Below are positions 50,507 through 59,500 of a stretch of 64,000 bases of DNA, in pieces; position 1 is the stretch's first letter; each line of letters begins with the position of its first letter. The notes below the pieces were generated by a model, which worked only from the letters and a program-made list of their open reading frames with translations, did not search any database and was not told where the DNA came from. Source of the DNA: Artemia franciscana (lineage: Eukaryota > Arthropoda > Branchiopoda > Anostraca > Artemiidae); contig NW_027062695.1 of the NCBI RefSeq assembly GCF_032884065.1, positions 1,214,673 to 1,278,672 of the forward strand, written 5' to 3'. Both the position numbers and the translations under genes were made by a program.

Positions 50507-53500
50507 ATCTGTGCCTGTGTGTCTGGCTCTATGTGTTTGTGTGCGTTTTTATCTCTGTGTTGGTCTTGGTGTGCTCATGTTTCTGACCGTGTGTTTGTGT
50601 GTGTGTGTTTTTTGTCTCTCTTTCTTTTGAAAAAATAATTTTTCTAGATTTCAGAAGGTCTTAACTTTACAGGGAAATATATTAAACCACTGGTTATAGG
50701 GAATAAGGAAAAGACTTATTCAAGAAAATGTTATCAATTTTACGCCCTTTTTAACAATATAGGGGCACTGTTCTCAAAATCATTGGAAACAAGGAGAAGG
50801 GAATGGAGAATTGTCATTGAGTACCACGATCTAATAAGGAAATGGAAAGTTCCGCTGTTAAGATAAGACAATGGCCAATTTTAGTTTATAGGGTTATGTT
50901 TGTGAGAAAATAGTTGACAATTCCTTAGGAATGATAGCATATACCAGGGGATACCACAGGCCTGCCAAAGAGTGCCACAGTGGCGTCAACTGCCTTGGAG
51001 TCTAACGTTCGAACAATGAACTGGAAAGTCCTGCGGTTCAGATAAAAACAATGGTCAATTTTAGATTATAGGGTTATTTTTGTAGGAAAATGGTTGGAAA
51101 AGCCTTAGAAATGATAATTGGTGCCCTGAGGTATTACAGGCCAGCCATAGAGAACCCTGGTGGTGTGTACTGCCTTGAACTATTACGTTCTAACAATGAA
51201 ATGGAAAGTTCATGTTCAAGTAAAAACAATTATCAATTTCAATTTATAGGGCTATTTTTTAAGAAAATGGCTGAAACTTCCTTAGGAAAAATAGTTTGTG
51301 CCACAGGATGCCATAGGGCATTCCTATAATTCTAAAATGGCATGATACGCCTCGGACTGTCACATTCTAAGAGTAGAATGGAAAGTCCCACTGTTAAAAT
51401 AAAAAAATCAAATTTAGTTTATAGGGTTACTTTTGTAGTAAAATGGTTGAGAATGCTTTGAGGATGATGGTTTTTGCCAGAGGGTGCCAAATGTCAGCCA
51501 TAGAGTGCCACGGTGGTGTAAACAGCCCTGGATTATTACGTTCTAACAGTGAAATGGGGAATCCCATTGTTCAAATAAAAACAATGATCAATTTTAGTTC
51601 ATAGAGTTATTTCTATAGGAAAATGGTTGAAAATGCTTTAAGAATGATGGTTGGTGCCACGTGGTGCAATAGGGCAGTCCAATAATGCTAAGATGACATC
51701 AACTGCCTTGGAATAACACATACTAACAATCAAATTGGAAGACCCGCTGTTCAAAAAAAAAACAATGGTCAAGTTTAGTTTCTAGGGTTATTTTTGTATT
51801 AAAAAGGTCGAAAATGCTTTAAAAATTATTTTGTGCGCCAGAAGGTGCCAAGGGCCATCCACAGCATGCCACGGTTTAATTAACTGCCATGAGGGCATCA
51901 AAAAGGGGTTGGTTTGCGAAAACACTATCCAATAGATTCAAAGCATAAATTATCAAGAAAATATCGGAAAAATGCCCTATGATTGATAATATGTGTATCA
52001 CAGGGATTCCACGGGCCAGCCACATATTGCCACGGTAAGGCTTGATCTGTTTTGAAACTCTGAAATAGAAAGAAATATGCAAATCAACGTTTCAAACTGT
52101 GGTTTTGCTCGAAACGAGACGAAAATAATCAAATACCTTTTTCAAAGCGAGGTGTGTTTGCCTAAAGTATAGATACGTGTGAAAAGATTGGATCCTTGCT
52201 TGAAATACAATACATGAGGCACATAATGGTACATGCCAAGAACAGTCATGGTCTATGAATAATTAGGTCCATGTGTAATTCATTTCTTGTTTTTTCATCC
52301 AATTGTTTCATCATTTGCTCTGGGCAATAGACTAAATAAATAATAGCATCACACTCATTTAAGTTTAAATAACTATAATTTAAAATCTATGTGTGTTTCA
52401 ACTGTATAAAATTAATATCAATTAGGCTTATTTCTAGTAATCGATTTCTTTCATGGAAAGAATTTCCCTTTTCATGGAAAGAATTTCCTGAGATAAGAAA
52501 CATGCAATTCATAGGTTACGAAGAAAGCAATATGGAAGTTGTCGATCAAGAAACTGTAGAGAAGATTCTCCGAGTCGTAAGCAGCTTATCAAATAGGATC
52601 TATATCCAAGAACATAGTATTATGAATGATCGGTCGGTTCAAGTGTTTAAGGCACCATTCCGTCGGGAAAATTTCTGGTCTTACGTTCGATTTTTACATA
52701 GGACAAAATCTTTGTCGTCATCAGGTTATAAAGGCTTTCTGAGGAAAGTATATGTAAAAAATGTCTAAAAGATCTTGAATAAAAAATCCTGAAACAAATA
52801 TAAAGTCTTGAAGAAAAAGAAATTTGAAGAAGAAGTTTTTCAAAAAACGTCTTCAAATTTCTTGAAGCGTCTTGAAAACTTTCTTGAAGAAAAACGTCTT
52901 AAATACGTCTTGAAAAGCCTTGAACTAACTTGAATCACGTCGTGAAGAAAATTGCCTTGAAAACATCTTGAAATATTTTGGAACGTCTTGAAGAAAAATG
53001 TCTTGAACTAACTTGAACTAACGTGAATAAAATTGACTTAAAAACATCTTGAAATATTTTGGAACGTCTTGAAGAAAAATGTCTTAAAAAACATCTTGAA
53101 ATCTTTTGAAGAAGACTTGAAGAAATATATCTTAAAAAACCTCTTGAAATGTCTTGAAACGTCTTGAAAAATGTCTTGAAATGTTTTGAAACTTCTTGAA
53201 AAATTTCTTGAAGAAAATGTCGTAAAAACGTCTTGAAATGTCTTGTAAATGTCTTGAAGAATTCTTTTGAGAAAACATTCACAAAAGTATTACGTAACAC
53301 CCACGTCTGCAAAATTTGCTACACTCACTTAAAACCGCAGATTTCACAACTTGACTAGCGGGCCCTATGGATTTCGCCTACACCCTTAGGCTTATAAACA
53401 TTTAACTTTTACATAACAAGCAAATAATTCTCGAAGAAAACATTTACATAGGTGAACAATCTATTATTACGTAACAACATGTGCGCGAAATCAATACCAA

Positions 53501-56500
53501 CATCTTCGAGGATGACAAACTTCAAGTATACCCCCTATCTGTGCGCTTGAAGGTATTGAGGGGATACTACTGTGGTACCGGTATAAATTAAAGTTCAAAT
53601 AATTTCTTCAATTTCAGAATTCTACACAAACTGGATCTGCAAGGCGGGATTTTGAATGCCAGACTGATTTTGTTCCAAACAGAACATCATGGACTCAAAA
53701 GCCGTTAAACTTCTCTCTCACTGATAGTATGGAAAAAATCCAAAGGGTAGGTGATAAGAAAATCCGTTAGTGAATATAACGTTTATAACCTATAATAATT
53801 TTTGTCCTGTCTTGCGCCAATCTCCCCTTCTCTTTGTCAGCAATCAAAACTATCGAGTTCATTAAAAAGAACTGCCACATTCCTCTATTTAAGTATATTA
53901 AAACATTACAAAGTGTATTAAATCCCTACAGTGTAGGATAGCTTATGTTCTTTAATAGCTTGGCACTCCACTAATTTCAGACTACAATGATTTTTACCAC
54001 TGACACGATTATTATTTCAACAAGGTGTGAGCTTGAAAGACCATACCCTAAATGGCTCTGAATCAAAGGATTTATACATACTGCTAATATTTTTTATACT
54101 TGAGTAGCAAGCTCAGAAATCCATATTGACCAATCTTAGTAGAAACCAAATACGTTCAAGATATGTGCTTTAACATAGAAAAGTCATTCTGCGATCTTAA
54201 GTTTTTAACGATAAACAGTTAACGTATCCCTCTTAATATACTTTGATTGATATACTTGTTTTTTGATTTTGGATGTTTACATCTTCCAGGAGGAATAGAG
54301 AGTCAACTCTCTCTCCTATGATAAGCCTTGGATATATGGCAATGCATACAATAGTGAGATATATAATGAGCAAGTGTAATTAAAATGGAACTACTTGGTA
54401 TCTAACAAATGCACGTAAGCGAAGTTTTAAGTAGAAAGAATAAAAGACTTATCTCTTTTAGGAAATTAGCGGATCTGGTTCAGAAGACTTCGACTCAGAC
54501 AGGCTGAAGAAAACGTTGGGGTCCTATTTGAGGCTTTCGATCTTAAAAGCTGCAAATGTAAGTAAAAGTGTCACCTTTTTAATCATTATATTTTTATAAT
54601 GGCTTAAAGTGGCTTAAAGGAGCTCTGGTTGATAAAAGTATACACAAATTGAAATCAAATCATCGAGGTTAAGGAATTTCAGGTTTTTTTTAAAAAATTA
54701 AAAATGGTCGATGTCAACATGAGGGTAACAAAATATGTCAACATGTCAACAATGATGTCAACATAAGGGTAACAACAAAAAATAATAAAGCTGCTTCATC
54801 TAATGCTTACTTGTGTCAAATGCACTTCCATTCAAGTGACGAAGGGTTCATCGTGGACTCCAAGATTAGTCCAGGCGCGCAGTTTTTCAGATGGGTCTAT
54901 TAGCTGTCCTGGAGGGCTATTTTATACCTCAAAGACGTCAATATTTTCAGAAAGTCAGGCATGTAGGGTTTACAGATACATAATTACATCTAAATCTTTA
55001 TAAATGTTTAGCTTATTGTGCTTTCAGGCTTAAATGCATAAAGTAGCTAATAACTCTATTATAATTTTATAAAATTTATGAATGGTTCAAAATTACCTCA
55101 GACTATGGAATATATGATATACTCTAAGCTGACTTTAGACAAGACAAAATCAACGCCACTTGATTTATTGATAGTTTTGAAGCATTCAAAAATGGTTCAA
55201 AACGAGCCTTAATACCCTACAAAACACATAAGGTCTTGTAAAGTTGACTGTACAACATCAATGCAAATTATAATAGTTTAAATGAACAATCCCCAGACTC
55301 ATGTCTTTATGCTTTAATTATCTCCATAATTACTCTAAGGTCCTATAGCCATAAAACCTTTAAATTATAATTTTAGGCTATACGGTAAATAATGACGAGA
55401 ATGTTCATTTTTCTTTAAAGGAAAACTGGTTTTTAACGTTTTAAACACGTAAGCAGCTTTAGGGACATGATTAACAATGAAATCTACAATAATAGATATG
55501 ATTGTAAAGAAAATTGTATCTAAAAGTTTTTATAAACTTTTTTAAAAGTTTTGTATCTAAATTAGTAATTGTAGAAATCGGTTAGGATTGGTGCAAGATA
55601 AGCGGGAGGAACTTTGTTCTATGTTGTTTGCTGGTGTTCCATGCCGAGAAACTTTTTCCTCTTTTTTCTTGTCTTTTTGGGCTTTCCATCATGCAGTTTA
55701 TACACAATTGTATTATGTACGTACACAATAGCAATACTCTAGTTCATTTTGTTAAATTAAATTTTTAAAAATGCAGTGGAAAACTAAACTCAATTCCTTT
55801 AAATCGTTTCCATTAGTTTTAGATTGCTCACTCTGGACCCAAAGAAAATTTAGGGAGGTGAGAGGGAGGTGTCAGAAAAAAAAGAAGAAACACTATTGCA
55901 AAAATTGGATCCTACTGTCAAATGGATTAGCTATCTGATAACTAAGATTTCTTTTACCTACTATTTTTCTATCCTAAGTTCAGACTATTACACGAAATAC
56001 CACTCCAAGAAATTAAACTGGATAATTAACATCCACGCTGAAATAGACTTGCCCAACCAATCGCTTTAGAACCAAACCCAAGGGACAAGTGTATAACTCT
56101 AAAACAGAGTTCCATAGAGTTTAATGTAATTAGTTTGAGTAAATTCTAGATTTTCCAGAAAGACTTTATTAATACAAAACATTTATTCACAATCCCGGAG
56201 TGTATTTGATCATTAATTCTTCCTTATGGTGGGCCAAAGTACCATAAGCTTCAATGGCTCTTTATGTAGGGATGCAATTCTTATCAATTATTTCTTCGAT
56301 TTAATAGGTAAGAGTGATGGCTTCAGTTCAGAAAAATATTAGTGGGGAGGGGGAGGGGCAAAATGTATTTTTCAAAATATAGGGGGAGTGATTGTGTTTC
56401 TCCTCGATTTTTTCAATGAAAATACAAAAAAGGTATTTTTCAAAGGAAACAGCAAAACAGGTATTTTTCAAAGCCTAGAAGGAGGGTTTAATTTAACAAC

Positions 56501-59500
56501 TACATTAAAATTAATGTAATTGTTACAAACAAGCTGAAAATAGGATTAACTTCAATGAACCACACCCTGCTATTAACGATGCAGATAGTAAGCTTTTTGA
56601 ATTATAGAAAGTTTCTTTTACAGACAGTCAAGGTCATTTCAATAATCCGTAACTTTAGCTTCTATATTGGTTTTCTAAACAGATCGTGAGCCGAATTTTA
56701 GAAGAAAAAGACGAAAGAATTACTACTGATGATATAACAGAGTCTGTGATACCAAATACAAAGTGTTCAAAAATCTTTCAAACTGATGATCAAAAATTAA
56801 TGGTTACATTTCTTCAACCCTCTTGTGATGGCACATCTTTCGCAGCAATCTTTAATGGAGAGGTAAGTTGATATATATTTTTTTAATTTCAAGAGAGAGA
56901 GAGAAGAATATACGGCATTGGTCTGCCGGCTGTTCTGATCTTCATTTCATGGCCCTTCAGCCTGGAAGCGCAATGGAAGACTAGGGGCCAGCCATCCTGA
57001 GCTTTTGGACACCCTTCCTGTTTACCTTCACCAGATTTTTTCAGGTACACATTTAGAGCTGGATCCACTCTGACTGAGCTTACAGAGTCACACCAATGAC
57101 CCCTATTGCAAACTAAATAACCAGCGACACTAGGACTTGAACCCGAACCTTAAAGATAAATGATGTCAAGCCTAGCGTGCTAACTACTTGGGTAGGATTT
57201 TTTAATGTTAGCTTCCCGCAATCTCGAAAATTTGCTCTTCGCAATTTTTATTTAAGGTTTCAAATTTAGAATCCTCTTGACTCTTATTGAACCAGTTAAG
57301 ACGGCTGTGGTAACCTAGATTATTTTTATAGATGGCTAAATAATTACAAGTTATTCAGTAATACTTTGTATACCTTCGAAATAGATCAAAAGGGATTAGT
57401 TTAGCGTAATTTAGTTTTCATTTCGTATTTTGTTTGACAATCGTTTTTTCTTCCATTATGTCTGAACTTAAGATTAGGAATACAGCTGATGATAAAAGAC
57501 ACTAAATTTTATCATTTAAATGCATGTAGGGCAATACTTGTATTGATTGTGTAAATGAAAAAGATTCCATTAAATAACAAGCAATTATTTTCATATTACT
57601 TTATTTTTAGTTGTAACACTATCTGATAATACTAAATTTAAGTTTAAACTATAAATATACATATATGTAATGGTATTTGTTTGATTCGACGGCACTGAAT
57701 TTAATTCTTAATCAAACAGTTTGTGAGAACGAACCTTAAGTAACTAGCGACTCGGCTCAATAGTAACCAAAACTCTAAAAAATAGAATTTTAATATCAAT
57801 AGATAAATCACAAGAATTGGCTTTTTAGGCTGATGCACAATTTATAAGATTCATTATGTTTAGTATCACCCAAAAAAGGATATGGGCTTGAGAAAATTGC
57901 CTAATTTTCAAAAAAGGGGGAAACATACCCAAAAAGTCAAGTTTTAGTATCTCAGAGAACTCTAATGTAGATGTTTCAAGCTGCTGTCAGCCAGAATGTG
58001 AAATTTTGTCATTTTTTTTCAGAAGGACGTTTCAAGGATGCGCTTTTATTTATTGTTTTTTTCCATGGTTAACCGCATCGGACCAGTAGTCCTAGAAGAT
58101 TGGGATTGGAGGCCTTCGGTTGGAAATAAAAAGTTCTAGTGCTAATTTTAAGTGACCATAAAGACTGAAAGGCAACAAGCCCCTGTCACATGCCCTTTAT
58201 TCCCCAAAGTCACATGATAAAAATTTTTTATAGCCATTTTGTTGAAAGACTTAATAGCTATGACTCTGGGAATGAAACACCCCCCCACACACACACCCTG
58301 GGGAAAGGGTTGCTAGCTATGGAATTTGTCCATTGCTTATGCATAGTATTTGTCATTGGGAAATCTGCAGTTATTTTTGAGTGGGGGAGTATTTTCTGTT
58401 GGGAGCTGGTAACCATGGGGAGAAATATTTGTAGGGAGGTAGCGAAGTTTCGGGGATGAACTTCTCAGAAGAAATTTCATACTGGGTTCTAGTAAAAATT
58501 TTCCACGAAAAGAGGAACTTCCGGCAGATTCAAAAAACATTTAGAAAATAAATTATTATCAAATAAAAGTAGGTCAAGGAGAATTTCTTAGGCGGAAATG
58601 TCAGCAGGCAATTTTACGCGGAATTCTTACCGAGGATGGAATTGTCCAAAGGGAATTTCCCGGGAGAATTTTAAGTGGGATGTATTTTCCACGGAGGATT
58701 TTCCCATAAGAGGGGGTAATGTTTATGTAGAGGAAGCCCGATTTTCGCAATTATTTGAAAATGGTCAGAAATTAGGACAGAAATTATTCCGTGTAGGAAG
58801 GAATTTTCCCCCTCATCAATACCTCGGTCTTTACGTAAAGTTTTTTAGTATTTTAAAATAGTGTCTTCCTCGAAAATACTTCTACGCTATCTTAGCCATT
58901 CAGCACACGGGATAGAAAATAATCGAGTATTAGGTCAGTTTATTACCTTTATAAATTACCTAGATAAATTACCTTGTTGTGCCACTTACCAACAAGTCTT
59001 AATTTTGTCATTTGCAGGCTCCGGATTTCTTGATTAAAACTGAAATTTGCTAGTAAATTCTTGTGATATATATTTTAGACTCGGAAAATGTCACTGAGGT
59101 TTTGTTTTTGAATAGATTAAACGACCTCATATGGAGATTGATCGGACTAAAGTGTAAATTCAAGCCGTCTAAATTATTGACAGAGGGACCAATTACTTTT
59201 AATGTTTAATTTTAGTTTCCTTCCTTTTTGTAGAGGGCTTTCATGTCACATAACTTATAGTATGTACAACCTTGAAGCAAATTTATTTTTACTGCTGACT
59301 AAGGCCATATCAAGCAGAAGGTGTGGAGGATTTGACCCCGTCTCAAAAAAGTTCTTTGGCCGACTCGTAAAAACGTAATGAAAGTGTATACAAAAAATTT
59401 TTTTGATACGTTTTATTTTATTTTATTATTTTCAACTCCCCCCTCCACCGAACAAAAATCCTAGATACGCCTTTGAATCTTTAATCTTAAAGATTCTGAA

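Noticed and set aside
50177..50638. Poly-Ser/Leu open frames of up to 153 codons
   Set aside because: They are produced by CT and TG microsatellites that are open in several frames at once.
50790..52045. CRISPR-like regular spacing
   Set aside because: The repeats are 179-bp diverged satellite units, not short identical repeats with unique spacers, and the genome is eukaryotic.
52577..52768. Read-through of WDR60-like exon 5 to a stop at 52768
   Set aside because: The extension lacks family-like sequence, while the GTAAGC donor at 52577 joins in phase to the clearly homologous exon at 53618.
52935..53312. A 125-codon Phe/Lys-rich minus-strand frame
   Set aside because: It is generated by the CTTGAA minisatellite in an intron of the WDR60-like gene.
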